From positions 124,001-188,000 of the forward strand of contig NZ_FMZD01000002.1 in NCBI RefSeq assembly GCF_900101525.1: a stretch of DNA of 64,000 nucleotides. The letters are read 5' to 3'. Every line of letters starts with the position of its first letter. Positions within the stretch are counted from its first letter, which is position 1. Under the pieces are notes generated by a model. The model was not told where the DNA came from. It searched no databases and worked only from the letters and a program-made list of their open reading frames with translations. This stretch comes from Marinilactibacillus psychrotolerans (lineage in GTDB: Bacteria; Bacillota; Bacilli; Lactobacillales; Carnobacteriaceae_A). The translations under genes and the position numbers were made by a program. Of this stretch, positions 1 to 7,886 are shown piece after piece.

Positions 1-635
1 TCAGATGATTCTGAATCTATACCAGCAGTATGTGTATAAATGATGGAACGTTTACCACGACGGGCTAATTGAATCGCTGCATCAAACCCAGATTCATTTC
101 CTCCAATAATAGAATAAACAGATGAATCTTTTAAATGAGTATAGTCTCCTAAGTTAGTATAGAAGATTCCATGTTTACTGCCAATAACTTTATTTACATC
201 CGGATAGGCAACATCTCCTAAGGCCACAATTAAATAATTTGTTTCATAATCGTTTTGTTCACTTGATAGTAAATAACCATCTTCTTTTTTGTGAATTTTG
301 AGGATTGTTTCATTCGTTATAACAGGTATCTGAAAAAATTCAGCTACTTGCTGTAAATAGTCTGCGTAATCAACACCGGATAGATGCTCTTTATCAATAA
401 ACTTTCCTGGAGAGGTATCTGGAGTAATAGCATTATAATCAGGAAATCCGAAACCGTTAGTATTAAAAGAAGGGGTGATAAATCGGGTTTCAGTATTCCA
501 GTCAAGAAAAGATTGACCGATCTCGCCTTTATCGATAACTTGTATATCTTCAATTCCTAGACGCTTCAAAGCAGTAGCAGTTCCGATACCGGCTGCGCCT
601 GCTCCGATGATTGTCACAAGTGACTTAGTTTTCAT
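1..635 (-). CDS. NAD(P)/FAD-dependent oxidoreductase, partial (C-terminus beyond window)
   Basis: An open minus-strand frame runs from ATG at 635 to the window edge, giving 211 residues with no stop. The N-terminus has an FAD-binding GAGAAG motif at residues 10-15. A second nucleotide-binding glycine motif (GGNESG) lies near residue 180, as in two-dinucleotide-fold flavoproteins of the CzcO/YpdA/thioredoxin-reductase-like group. The start overlaps the end of the upstream Amt-family gene by 11 bp, so the two are probably translationally coupled and share the Zur-type operator at 1776-1796. The substrate is unknown. Flavoproteins of this type occur next to zinc exporters elsewhere (czcD-czcO), which makes a metal-linked redox role plausible but unproven. 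Confidence 0.8.
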   Translation of the reverse strand, partial: MKTKSLVTIIGAGAAGIGTATALKRLGIEDIQVIDKGEIGQSFLDWNTETRFITPSFNTNGFGFPDYNAITPDTSPGKFIDKEHLSGVDYADYLQQVAEFFQIPVITNETILKIHKKEDGYLLSSEQNDYETNYLIVALGDVAYPDVNKVIGSKHGIFYTNLGDYTHLKDSSVYSIIGGNESGFDAAIQLARRGKRSIIYTHTAGIDSESS

Positions 636-1749
636 AAACGATTTCCTTCTTTCTAAATAAGATTAATTTTGTAAGTGATATAGAAAATTGTGCACCTATG
701 AGTGAGATTAGTAGCGTAAAAGCTAGTCCCAAAAGTTCTATTAACGGAAAATTAGTTAAGTTTCCTCCTGAAACCAAACCAGTCTGGCCATTAGGTGTGA
801 AAATTGGATTAGCAAAAAGTATCAACCCAATTGTTCCAATTATTCCACCTATTCCATTCAAAATAAATGAATCGACAGGATCGTTAATGAGTGACTGATT
901 GCGGTAATAACAAGTAATCAAACCACTGATGATAGAGGTAAATAAAATGGCAAGAGGAGAAGCGTACCCGACTAAAGCGGTACTTGTAACTAAACCGACC
1001 ATCATACCAGTCAGCAAGTCTTCACTGACCACTGATTTCCATTGGAGTAACAGGTAGCCCGACGAACCTCCGATAATAGCTAAAATTGTGTTCAAAATAA
1101 CTAAGCCAGTTAACTCGTTGACTGTTCCCAAAGGGCCTAAATTGAATCCAAACCATCCAAAGCAAATTAAAGTAGTTGCAATATAATTTACTGGCAGATC
1201 CGAACTTCTTTCTTGTACTTCAAGGGGGTCGTCAGTAAATTGATGTGCCAAAAGTAAGCTCGTTACACCAGCCGTAATATGAACTACTAATCCTCCTGAG
1301 AAGTCCAGAGCACCTAACTGACTTAAAAATCCATTAGTATTCCAAAAACTAAAAGCAATAGGTACGTATACAACAAGCAGCCAGATTGGAATAAAGACTG
1401 TAAAAAATTTCCAGTCGACTTTGTGTATTAAGGTACCTATGAACATGCCGGCTGCATATAAGAAAAAGCAGGCTTGCAATACCATATTTAATATGAGAGG
1501 TCCGTCTCCTTGTTGGATACTTGAGAAATAAGAATCGATGCTTGAAAAAAAAGAACTTTCAATACCAAAAGTAAGCACATAACCAAATAGCATCCAAGCC
1601 ATAAAAGCTGTAAACAGACCGACAGATGTCATAGTGAGTGTTTCACTGATGCTGGTCTCTTTCGAACTGCTTCCGTATAGAATAGGGACACTAAACAACA
1701 TCGGCCACATAATTAGAATACATAAAACGACAAAAAGTATATCTACCAC
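625..1749 (-). CDS. Amt/Rh-family ammonium-transporter-like channel with altered twin-His motif
   Basis: An integral membrane protein of about 374 residues with Amt-family hallmarks. Numbering from the upstream GTG at 1761, these are the pore motif LDFSGGLVVHITAG with the first twin histidine at H161, the conserved FGWFGFN stretch at 201-207, and a tryptophan before the D153 region. The second twin-histidine position, in the segment resembling xGVHGxGG, is asparagine here (N302 in FILNGIGG). The pore is therefore not canonical, and ammonium may not be the substrate. GTG at 1761 abuts the AGGA of the ribosome site, so I prefer GTG at 1749, which has workable spacing. It is the first gene after a Zur-like operator (1776-1796) and is coupled to the flavoprotein downstream. 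Zinc-dependent expression of an Amt-like protein is unusual. Confidence 0.75.
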   Translation of the reverse strand: MVDILFVVLCILIMWPMLFSVPILYGSSSKETSISETLTMTSVGLFTAFMAWMLFGYVLTFGIESSFFSSIDSYFSSIQQGDGPLILNMVLQACFFLYAAGMFIGTLIHKVDWKFFTVFIPIWLLVVYVPIAFSFWNTNGFLSQLGALDFSGGLVVHITAGVTSLLLAHQFTDDPLEVQERSSDLPVNYIATTLICFGWFGFNLGPLGTVNELTGLVILNTILAIIGGSSGYLLLQWKSVVSEDLLTGMMVGLVTSTALVGYASPLAILFTSIISGLITCYYRNQSLINDPVDSFILNGIGGIIGTIGLILFANPIFTPNGQTGLVSGGNLTNFPLIELLGLAFTLLISLIGAQFSISLTKLILFRKKEIVYEN

Positions 1750-1775
1750 TTTGTTTTTCACTCCTAAATTTATTT

Positions 1776-1796
1776 AAAACGTAACGATTACGATTT
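1776..1796 (-). promoter_or_regulatory. Zur-type operator upstream of the amt-like gene
   Basis: A 21-bp imperfect palindrome with right half ATTACGATTT and left half AAAACGTAAC. It differs at two positions from the Bacillus Zur box, whose half-site is AAATCGTAAT. On the minus strand it follows a TTGACA hexamer at 1823-1818, so repressor binding would block the promoter of the amt-like and flavoprotein genes. The same motif occurs three more times in the window, always just ahead of zinc-related genes. Confidence 0.8.
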
Positions 1797-1991
1797 AGAA
1801 TCCAGTATAGCATACCTTGTCAAGTGAATGTTTGAGGGCTTTTATTTATAGAGGTAGTTTATAAAATAAATAATTAGCCGGTTTAGAGGTTATAAGCGTC
1901 TTCTTTTTATATTTAACATGAATTTCGATAAACTGTATTTAAAGAACAGAGCAAGTTAGGAATAAAAATATGTTTAGAAAGGAGAGAAGAA

Positions 1992-2843
1992 TTGGAAATT
2001 GTAGAGAAAGCACCGGCAAAAATCAATTTGACCTTAAATGTATTAAATAAAAGACCAGATGGATTTCATGAAATGAGAATGGTTATGACCTCCGTTGATT
2101 TGTCAGATCATCTTACATTTAATGAACGTAATGACCAGCAGATAACTTTAACTTCAAATGCTGCATTTATACCCCTGAATAGAAAAAATATTGTATATCA
2201 AGCAGTTCACTTATTGAAAGAACGATATGAAATCCAAAAGGGAGTTGATATTAATATTGATAAGCAAATCCCTGTAGCTGCTGGACTGGGAGGAGGGAGT
2301 AGTGATGCTGCAGCCACTTTGAGAGGGCTTAATCGTCTCTGGGAGCTTGGGCTTACTCTAGAAGAACTAGCGCTTATAGGAGAACAATTAGGTTCTGATG
2401 TGCCTTTTTGTATATACAATAAGACAGCTTATGCAACAGGGAGAGGAGAGGTGATCAAACTAATCCATGAGATTCCACAGTGCTGGGTGATTTTAGTGAA
2501 GCCTCCTAAAGGTATTTCAAGCTGGACTGTTTTTGAAGAATTAGACTTAGCATCACTTCCTCATTATAATCACGATAAGATGATTGAGGCCATTAATGAG
2601 AATAATTACGAAGAAATGATTCGATACGCCGGAAATGCTCTGGAAGAAATCTCTGGAAAATATCGGCCTGATATCAAAATGATCAAAGGAAAGATGGAAA
2701 AGTTTGGAGCAGATGTAGCGATTATGAGTGGCACAGGTCCTACGGTATATGGGTTGACGCAAAAATACTCAAAAGCACAGAGAATTGTTAATGGATTGAA
2801 AGGTTTCTGCAGAGAAGTGTATCTGGTTAGAACATTGAAATAA
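1992..2843 (+). CDS. ispE: 4-diphosphocytidyl-2-C-methyl-D-erythritol kinase
   Basis: A GHMP kinase of 283 residues, normal length for IspE. It phosphorylates CDP-methylerythritol in the MEP route to isoprenoid precursors, which the polyprenyl and quinone genes later in the window consume. The ATP-binding motif PVAAGLGGGSSDAAA is at residues 94-108, and the N-terminus KAPAKINLTLNV is typical. The start is TTG at 1992 behind GAAAGGAGAG. In many Bacilli purR follows directly, but here about 14 kb of zinc, c-di-GMP and pyruvate carboxylase genes intervene. A terminator follows at 2859. Confidence 0.97.
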   Translation: MEIVEKAPAKINLTLNVLNKRPDGFHEMRMVMTSVDLSDHLTFNERNDQQITLTSNAAFIPLNRKNIVYQAVHLLKERYEIQKGVDINIDKQIPVAAGLGGGSSDAAATLRGLNRLWELGLTLEELALIGEQLGSDVPFCIYNKTAYATGRGEVIKLIHEIPQCWVILVKPPKGISSWTVFEELDLASLPHYNHDKMIEAINENNYEEMIRYAGNALEEISGKYRPDIKMIKGKMEKFGADVAIMSGTGPTVYGLTQKYSKAQRIVNGLKGFCREVYLVRTLK

Positions 2844-2858
2844 TAGAGAATTAAGCTA

Positions 2859-2894
2859 GGTTGTGTATCTGAAAAAAAGATGCACACCTTTTAT
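2859..2894 (+). terminator. Rho-independent terminator after ispE
   Basis: Stem GGTTGTGTATCT (2859-2870) pairs with AGATGCACACC (2878-2888) and is followed by TTTTATTTTTT. It separates ispE from the zinc-regulated gene downstream. Confidence 0.8.
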
Positions 2895-2910
2895 TTTTTG
2901 AAAAAGATTA

Positions 2911-2963
2911 TTGACAGAAAGTTCTTTTCCCTGTAGTATTTTAAATCGTAGCGATTACGATTT
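2911..2963 (+). promoter_or_regulatory. Promoter and Zur-type operator of the zinT-like gene
   Basis: TTGACA at 2911-2916, a 17-bp spacer and TAGTAT at 2934-2939 form a strong vegetative promoter. A 21-bp palindrome at 2943-2963 begins just after the -10 box. Its right half is ATTACGATTT and its left half AAATCGTAGC, differing from the Bacillus Zur consensus at two positions. A zinc-loaded repressor there would cover the transcription start. Confidence 0.88.
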
Positions 2964-2992
2964 GCAAAAAATGGAAGAGGATGAGGATATAA

Positions 2993-3964
2993 GTGAATAG
3001 ATTGGTTAAGTTTTCAGGGATTTTATCTGTAGGAATGCTTCTAGCAGCATGTCAGGATACAGGTGCAAAAGATGCAAATGGAGAAAATGCATCATCAGAT
3101 AAGAATAGTCAAGAGAGTGCTGAAACAAGTGCAGTAGCTGTTGAAGGGATAGCAGACCACTATCATACAGGAGACGAAGTAGAACTAACTGCAGTACCAG
3201 AAGAAGAGACAGAGCTTACAAGCTGGCAATGGTATATAAAAGAAGATGAAGCAAGTGACTGGGAAACTATAGCAGGAATGACTTCTGATGTCTTCTCTAG
3301 AGAAGCGACAATCAGCGGGTTACAAGTTAAAGCGGAATTACTTAATGAAGAGGATAAAGCAGTTGCAGAATCAGAACCAGTTGAAGTAGTAATAGATGAC
3401 CATGGGGCAAATGATGAAGTCGGAAGAAGAATTTATAATGGGTTCTTCTATAATGATGAGATTGAAGACCGTACATTAGCGGATTGGGAAGGCGAATGGC
3501 AATCGATTTATCCATATTTTGAAGCTGGAGATTTGGATGTAGTATTCGAGGACAAAGCAAGCCATAGTGATACAATGAATGCTGAAGAGTATAAAGAATA
3601 TTACAAAATAGGATATGTAACAGAAGTTGACGGTATGAAAATTGAAGACAACAGCTTCACTTTCCAAAACGCCGACGGAACTGAAATGACAGCGGAATAT
3701 GATTATGATGGCCATGAAGTGCTTGAATATGAAAGAGGAAATAGAGGTGTCCGCTTTATTTTTACTCGCGTAGGTGGATCAGAAGAAATGCCACAGTACA
3801 TTCAGTTCAGTGATCATTCTATTGCACCGCAAGATGCTACTCACTTCCATATTTACTGGGGAGACAATAAACAAGAATTGTTAGACGAAGTAGATAACTG
3901 GCCGACATATTACCCCATAGACTGGAATAAGGAAGACATTGTAAGAGACATGTTTGCGCATTAA
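2993..3964 (+). CDS. ZinT-family zinc-binding lipoprotein with N-terminal HYHTGD module
   Basis: A 323-residue lipoprotein starting at GTG 2993, with lipobox LLAAC and lipidated Cys20. Residues 48-138 form a module with HYHTGD at 56-61, paired tryptophans (WQW, 78-80) and a closing DDH. The C-terminal half, from about residue 145, is a ZinT domain. It keeps the three zinc-binding histidines with ZinT spacing (H275, H284, H286 in FSDHSIAPQDATHFH). In streptococci a ZinT domain is fused to the C-terminus of AdcA; here it is a separate protein ahead of the AdcA-like gene. It probably captures zinc at the cell surface and passes it to the transporter. A Zur-type operator controls it. Confidence 0.92.
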   Translation: MNRLVKFSGILSVGMLLAACQDTGAKDANGENASSDKNSQESAETSAVAVEGIADHYHTGDEVELTAVPEEETELTSWQWYIKEDEASDWETIAGMTSDVFSREATISGLQVKAELLNEEDKAVAESEPVEVVIDDHGANDEVGRRIYNGFFYNDEIEDRTLADWEGEWQSIYPYFEAGDLDVVFEDKASHSDTMNAEEYKEYYKIGYVTEVDGMKIEDNSFTFQNADGTEMTAEYDYDGHEVLEYERGNRGVRFIFTRVGGSEEMPQYIQFSDHSIAPQDATHFHIYWGDNKQELLDEVDNWPTYYPIDWNKEDIVRDMFAH

Positions 3965-4016
3965 GAAAGTTTATAAACTTTCCATTGACTTTGACAGGTG
4001 AAAGGTGATAAAGTTT

Positions 4017-4037
4017 AAATCGTAATGTATACGATTT
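4017..4037 (+). promoter_or_regulatory. Zur-type operator upstream of adcA
   Basis: A 21-bp palindrome with left half AAATCGTAAT, exactly the Bacillus Zur half-site, and right half TATACGATTT, differing at two positions. Promoter hexamers nearby are less clear: TTGACT at 3985 or TTGACA at 3991 with an A/T-rich -10 around 4009-4020. It lies about 110 bp before the adcA start and shows that zinT and adcA have separate Zur control. Confidence 0.8.
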
Positions 4038-4148
4038 TGACTTGTTTAAACTAATTTTATAGATAAGTAATTTGGATATAGTGCTACTTTCAGTTTTTTG
4101 AAAGGGCGCTGTATTCATGTAAAAGGTAAGCTAAAAGGAGAATTAAAT

Positions 4149-5687
4149 ATGAAATATAAATGGTTAAGATCTGCAATGCTGACACTGGTTGCAGGAACAG
4201 CGTTGACAGCATGTTCAACTGGAGAGACTGAAAAAAATTCTGCTGAAGAAGACAAAGTATCGATTGTTACTTCATTTTATCCAATGTATGAATTCGCAAG
4301 TCAAGTAGCTGGTGATCGAGCAGACATCACAATGATGGTCGGTGGCGGGGATGATCCTCATCATTATGAACCCAGTGCCAAAGACGTTGCCACTGTCAAT
4401 GAAGCTGACTTATTTGTTTATAGTAGCCCGGAAATGGAATTTTGGACAGAAAGCCTGTTTGAAACAGTTGAAAATGATGATTTGAAAATTGTCAGTGCAG
4501 CAGAAGGAATAAATCAGCCTGTACACTCTGAAGAAGAGCACGATCATGCTGAGGAAGAAGTTGAAACTGGAGCCATTACAATTAAAGGTGCAGCCGAGCA
4601 CTATCATAGTGGGGATATGGTCGAATTAACAGCGGGAATGGAAGGGAACACTTCTCTAGATCATTGGCACTGGTACACTCGTTCTAACGAAGAAGCAGAG
4701 TGGGAAAACATTCCAGATGAATTTGATTCTGAATTGAGCTACTTGGTTCTTGATGAAAATTTTGAAATTAAAGCAGAGCTTTATGGTGAAGATCATGAAG
4801 TTTTAACTGAATCAGAACCTGTTACCATAACAGTAGATAATCATGAAGGTGAAGAAGCGCATGATCACGAAGCTGAAGTTACAGAAACATCAGGAGACGT
4901 AACAATTGCCGGTTTAGCTGGACACTACCATACTGGTGATACAGTAACGATCGTAGCTGAGACAGAAATTGAAATCAGTGAATGGCAATGGTCAACACGT
5001 GAAAACGAAGAAGCAAAATGGTCCGTTGCCTCTGATCAGACAACCGAACAATTTAGTGAAGAAGCAGGTACAGAAGGTTTCGAACTTCAAGGAGTCGGAC
5101 TTGATTCGGAAGGTAATGAGGTTGTAAATACTGGAACAATAGAAATTATGGTTGAGAATCATGAAAATGAAGATCCACACAGCTGGCTTGACCCAGTATT
5201 GGTTCAGGAACAAGTCAATGAAATTCGTGATGCACTGATTGAAATCGATCCTGAGGGAGAGGAAATATACACGGAAAATGCTGCAAACTTTAACGATAGA
5301 TTAAAAGCTCTTGACCAAGAATTTCAAGAGGCATTCGAAGGAGCAGAAGACCGTACATTCGTTGTTCAACATCAAGCGTTTGGATATATTGCAGAACGTT
5401 ATGACTTAGAACAAATCGCAGTTGGAGGTTTATCTACAGAAGTAGAGCCGAGCCCTTCAAGAATTGCAGAAATCGGCAAGTTGGTTGAAGAGTACAATGT
5501 ACCAGTAATTTATTACCAGCAAGGCTCAGACTCATCAATCGCTCAGACGATTGCTTCTGAAACAGGCACAGAAACAGCCGTTCTTCATGATCTGGAAAGT
5601 CTTTCTGAAGAACTTCAATCAGAAAACTTGGGCTATATCGAAGCAATGGAACAAAATATCGAATCCTTGAAGTTAAGTATCAAGTAA
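4149..5687 (+). CDS. adcA: Zinc ABC transporter substrate-binding lipoprotein (AdcA/ZnuA type) with two inserted HYH modules
   Basis: A 512-residue lipoprotein from ATG 4149 (AGGAG eight bases upstream), with lipobox LTAC and Cys22. It is a cluster A-I zinc-binding protein split by an insertion. The N-lobe has DPHHYEPS with H71/H72; the C-lobe resumes at DPHSWLDP with H344, then QHQAFGY with H408 and a carboxylate near D461. Between the lobes, where family members usually carry a short His-rich loop, are two modules (about 143-233 and 251-338), each with HYH(T/S)GD, a W-x-W pair and a closing NHE. Short acidic His-rich linkers flank them. The same module is fused to the ZinT protein upstream. 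The length is well above the usual 300-odd residues. Zinc delivery to AdcBC is the likely role. Confidence 0.93.
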   Translation: MKYKWLRSAMLTLVAGTALTACSTGETEKNSAEEDKVSIVTSFYPMYEFASQVAGDRADITMMVGGGDDPHHYEPSAKDVATVNEADLFVYSSPEMEFWTESLFETVENDDLKIVSAAEGINQPVHSEEEHDHAEEEVETGAITIKGAAEHYHSGDMVELTAGMEGNTSLDHWHWYTRSNEEAEWENIPDEFDSELSYLVLDENFEIKAELYGEDHEVLTESEPVTITVDNHEGEEAHDHEAEVTETSGDVTIAGLAGHYHTGDTVTIVAETEIEISEWQWSTRENEEAKWSVASDQTTEQFSEEAGTEGFELQGVGLDSEGNEVVNTGTIEIMVENHENEDPHSWLDPVLVQEQVNEIRDALIEIDPEGEEIYTENAANFNDRLKALDQEFQEAFEGAEDRTFVVQHQAFGYIAERYDLEQIAVGGLSTEVEPSPSRIAEIGKLVEEYNVPVIYYQQGSDSSIAQTIASETGTETAVLHDLESLSEELQSENLGYIEAMEQNIESLKLSIK

Positions 5688-5703
5688 ACTAAATAAGAAA
5701 TCG

Positions 5704-5758
5704 TGAGGACCACCTTTTAGGCTTATACAGATAAAAAGCGTGTGTCCTTTTGTTCCTT
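5704..5758 (+). terminator. Possible attenuator hairpin between adcA and adcC
   Basis: AGGACCACCTTTT and AAAAAGCGTGTGTCCT can form an imperfect long stem followed by TTTTGTTCCTTT. No Zur box or clear promoter was seen before adcC. A leaky terminator would lower the transporter core relative to its binding protein. The pairing is imperfect. Confidence 0.4.
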
Positions 5759-5838
5759 TAGAATATCTATTGCAATGCTCACAGTATTAAAGTAGAATAC
5801 CGAAAGAGAGCGCAACGCTCTATGGAGAGGGTGTAAAA

Positions 5839-6555
5839 ATGCAATATATAGAAGTAGATGATCTTGCTTTTCATTATGAGAATGAACCCGTGCTGGAGAA
5901 CATTTCTTTTGAAGTGAATTCTGGAGAATTTGTTATGCTGACTGGCGAAAATGGCGCGGCCAAAACAACGCTTTTACGAAATATACTTGGACTATTGAAC
6001 CCATCTAAAGGGAATGTAACCTTATCAAAGAAAAATAGACACGGCAAAAAGCTGGTCGTTGGATATGTACCGCAACAAGTAGCTTCTTTTAATGTAGGGT
6101 TTCCAAGTACTGTACTGGAGCTTGTGCAGTCGGGACGTTACCCTAGGGGGAAATGGTTTAAAAGATTGAACACTGAAGATAAAGAACATGTTCGTCGTTC
6201 GCTGGAATCAGTTGGAATGTGGGAAATGCGCAATAAAAAAGTTGGAGAACTATCTGGTGGTCAGAAGCAACGTATATCGCTAGCGCGCGTTTTTGCTACG
6301 GATCCCGACCTTTTTGTCCTGGATGAACCAACTACTGGTATGGATGTTCAATCGAGAGAAGAATTTTATAAGTTATTAAAACATAACAGTGAAGTGCATG
6401 GTAAAGGCATCTTGATGGTGACACACGATCATGACGAACTGAAACAATATGTAGATAAACATATTGAACTGATCAGAAAGGAGAATTCACCTTGGAGATG
6501 TTTTTCTATGGATTTATGCAAAGAGCCTTCCAAGCATCATTCCTCATTTCATTAA
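5839..6555 (+). CDS. adcC: Zinc ABC transporter ATP-binding protein
   Basis: A 238-residue ABC ATPase of the manganese/zinc/iron uptake group. It has the Walker A region GENGAAKTT (third glycine replaced by alanine), signature LSGGQKQR, Walker [11 protein letters not shown] and switch histidine in MVTHDHDEL. Its last 64 bases overlap the permease gene, a sign of coupled translation. A small hairpin (AGAGCG/CGCTCT, 5807-5821) sits just before the ribosome site. It energises zinc uptake with AdcA and AdcB. Confidence 0.94.
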   Translation: MQYIEVDDLAFHYENEPVLENISFEVNSGEFVMLTGENGAAKTTLLRNILGLLNPSKGNVTLSKKNRHGKKLVVGYVPQQVASFNVGFPSTVLELVQSGRYPRGKWFKRLNTEDKEHVRRSLESVGMWEMRNKKVGELSGGQKQRISLARVFATDPDLFVLDEPTTGMDVQSREEFYKLLKHNSEVHGKGILMVTHDHDELKQYVDKHIELIRKENSPWRCFSMDLCKEPSKHHSSFH

Positions 6556-7310
6556 TAGCGCCTATACTTGGTCTGTTCTTGATCTTGCGTAGACAATCTC
6601 TGATGGCAGATACTCTTTCACATGTTTCTCTTGCCGGAGTTGCTTTAGGAATGCTGATAGGCGTAAACCCAACGGTCACGAATATTCTGGTTGTTGTTGC
6701 GATCGCTATTTTATTAGAATACCTCAGACTGATCTATCGCTCTTATTCAGAGATTTCAATCGCTATTTTGATGTCTGGTGGGATGGCTGTGGCATTAGTT
6801 TTAATGGGATTGAATGGTGGCGGTGCTACCTTGACAGTCGACCAGTTTTTATTCGGGTCGATCGTTACGATCAGCCAGGAACAAGTCTGGATGCTGCTTA
6901 CCTTAACAATCATTATCGGGATACTCTATTCAATTTTCCGTAAGCCAATGTATATTCTGACATTTGATGAAGACACAGCCTTTACTGCTGGACTACCAAT
7001 TAAATTAATGTCTATTTTATTTAACGTATTAACGGGTGTAACCATAGCAGTCATCATGCCAATCGTAGGAGCGCTGCTAGTATCTGCAATACTGATTTTA
7101 CCAGCCGCTATTTCGATGCGTCTAAGCAAAAGTTTTACAGGGGTTATATTGATTGGAATTGTGATTGCTGTTTTTGGAATGATTACAGGGCTCATATCTT
7201 CTTACCAATATGGAACACCACCGGGAGCAACGATTACGCTAATCTTTATAGGCGTATTTGTAGTCACGCTCGTTTTTGAAAAGTTTAAAGTAAAGAAAAA
7301 ATCAATCTAA
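6492..7310 (+). CDS. adcB: Zinc ABC transporter permease
   Basis: A 272-residue polytopic membrane protein of the ABC-3 permease family. The N-terminal [16 protein letters not shown]-like helix, the [18 protein letters not shown] segment (the coupling region of zinc and manganese permeases) and several later hydrophobic helices support the call. The start is TTG at 6492, with AGGAG eight bases upstream inside the ATPase gene. It would form the membrane channel for zinc delivered by AdcA. Confidence 0.94.
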   Translation: MEMFFYGFMQRAFQASFLISLIAPILGLFLILRRQSLMADTLSHVSLAGVALGMLIGVNPTVTNILVVVAIAILLEYLRLIYRSYSEISIAILMSGGMAVALVLMGLNGGGATLTVDQFLFGSIVTISQEQVWMLLTLTIIIGILYSIFRKPMYILTFDEDTAFTAGLPIKLMSILFNVLTGVTIAVIMPIVGALLVSAILILPAAISMRLSKSFTGVILIGIVIAVFGMITGLISSYQYGTPPGATITLIFIGVFVVTLVFEKFKVKKKSI

Positions 7311-7319
7311 ATAAAGTTC

Positions 7320-7356
7320 AAATCAGTGCAGATTTCTAGGGCACTGATTTTTTTCT
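7320..7356 (+). terminator. Terminator after adcB
   Basis: Stem AAATCAGTGC (7320-7329) pairs perfectly with GCACTGATTT (7341-7350) and is followed by TTTTC. It closes the zinc transporter operon. Confidence 0.85.
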
Positions 7357-7445
7357 TTGAACCTAAACATATAACTTTAAAACAAAGAGGAGCGGCGAAT
7401 AAGTAGTTAAACAGATAGATTTATATTCAAATGAGACATTTTCAA

Positions 7446-7477
7446 GAAAGATTCCTTTCATAAGGAATCTTTTTTTG
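7446..7477 (+). terminator. Second hairpin with U-tract before the rpsN promoter
   Basis: AAAGATTCCTT, a four-base loop and AAGGAATCTTTTTTT. It is a perfect short hairpin with U-run, probably a backup terminator isolating the rpsN operon from readthrough. Confidence 0.75.
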
Positions 7478-7497
7478 CTTGAATCGGAAAGATAGGC

Positions 7498-7549
7498 TTG
7501 ACGGAAAGCGGAAAAGAGGGTAAGATGTAAAACGTAACGTTTACGATTT
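7498..7549 (+). promoter_or_regulatory. Promoter and Zur-type operator of the rpsN operon
   Basis: TTGACG at 7498-7503, a 17-bp spacer and TAAGAT at 7521-7526, followed directly by a 21-bp palindrome at 7529-7549. The palindrome halves are AAAACGTAAC and TTTACGATTT, differing from the Zur consensus at three positions. The layout copies that of the zinT promoter. Confidence 0.85.
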
Positions 7550-7572
7550 AGAATAATTATGGAGGGATAATA

Positions 7573-7842
7573 TTGGCTAAAAAAAGTAAAATCGAAAAAC
7601 ACAAACGACAACTTCGTACCGTAGAGAAATATGCAGCCATTCGAAAAGAATTGAAAGAGAAGGGGGACTATGAAGGACTCTCGAAACTACCTAGAGATGC
7701 TTCCCCAACAAGAATTCAAAACCGTGACAGATTAGATGGTCGTCCGCATGCGTATATGCGTAAATTTGGTTTATCCCGAATTAATTTTAGAAAATTAGCG
7801 CATGAAGGAAAGATTCCTGGCGTTAAAAAAGCAAGCTGGTAA
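7573..7842 (+). CDS. rpsN: Ribosomal protein S14, zinc-independent (C-minus) paralogue
   Basis: An 89-residue S14 of the long type, starting at TTG 7573 behind GGAGG. It contains no cysteine at all, so it lacks the CxxC pairs that bind zinc in the short S14 form. Its C-terminus ([24 protein letters not shown] region) is typical S14. In B. subtilis the equivalent gene is Zur-repressed and replaces the zinc-containing S14 when zinc is short, freeing zinc. The Zur-type operator just upstream supports the same role here. Confidence 0.95.
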   Translation: MAKKSKIEKHKRQLRTVEKYAAIRKELKEKGDYEGLSKLPRDASPTRIQNRDRLDGRPHAYMRKFGLSRINFRKLAHEGKIPGVKKASW

Positions 7843-7886
7843 TCTGTCGAATCTGAAGTCACAAGCAGATTGAAAGGATGATTTAT

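Noticed and set aside
698-898. Plus-strand frame inside the amt-like gene
   Set aside because: Antisense shadow of a membrane protein gene; no ribosome site and no protein-family features.
4098-4148. Upstream TTG start for adcA
   Set aside because: It would put 17 charged residues before a normal lipoprotein signal peptide; ATG 4149 has AGGAG at good spacing.
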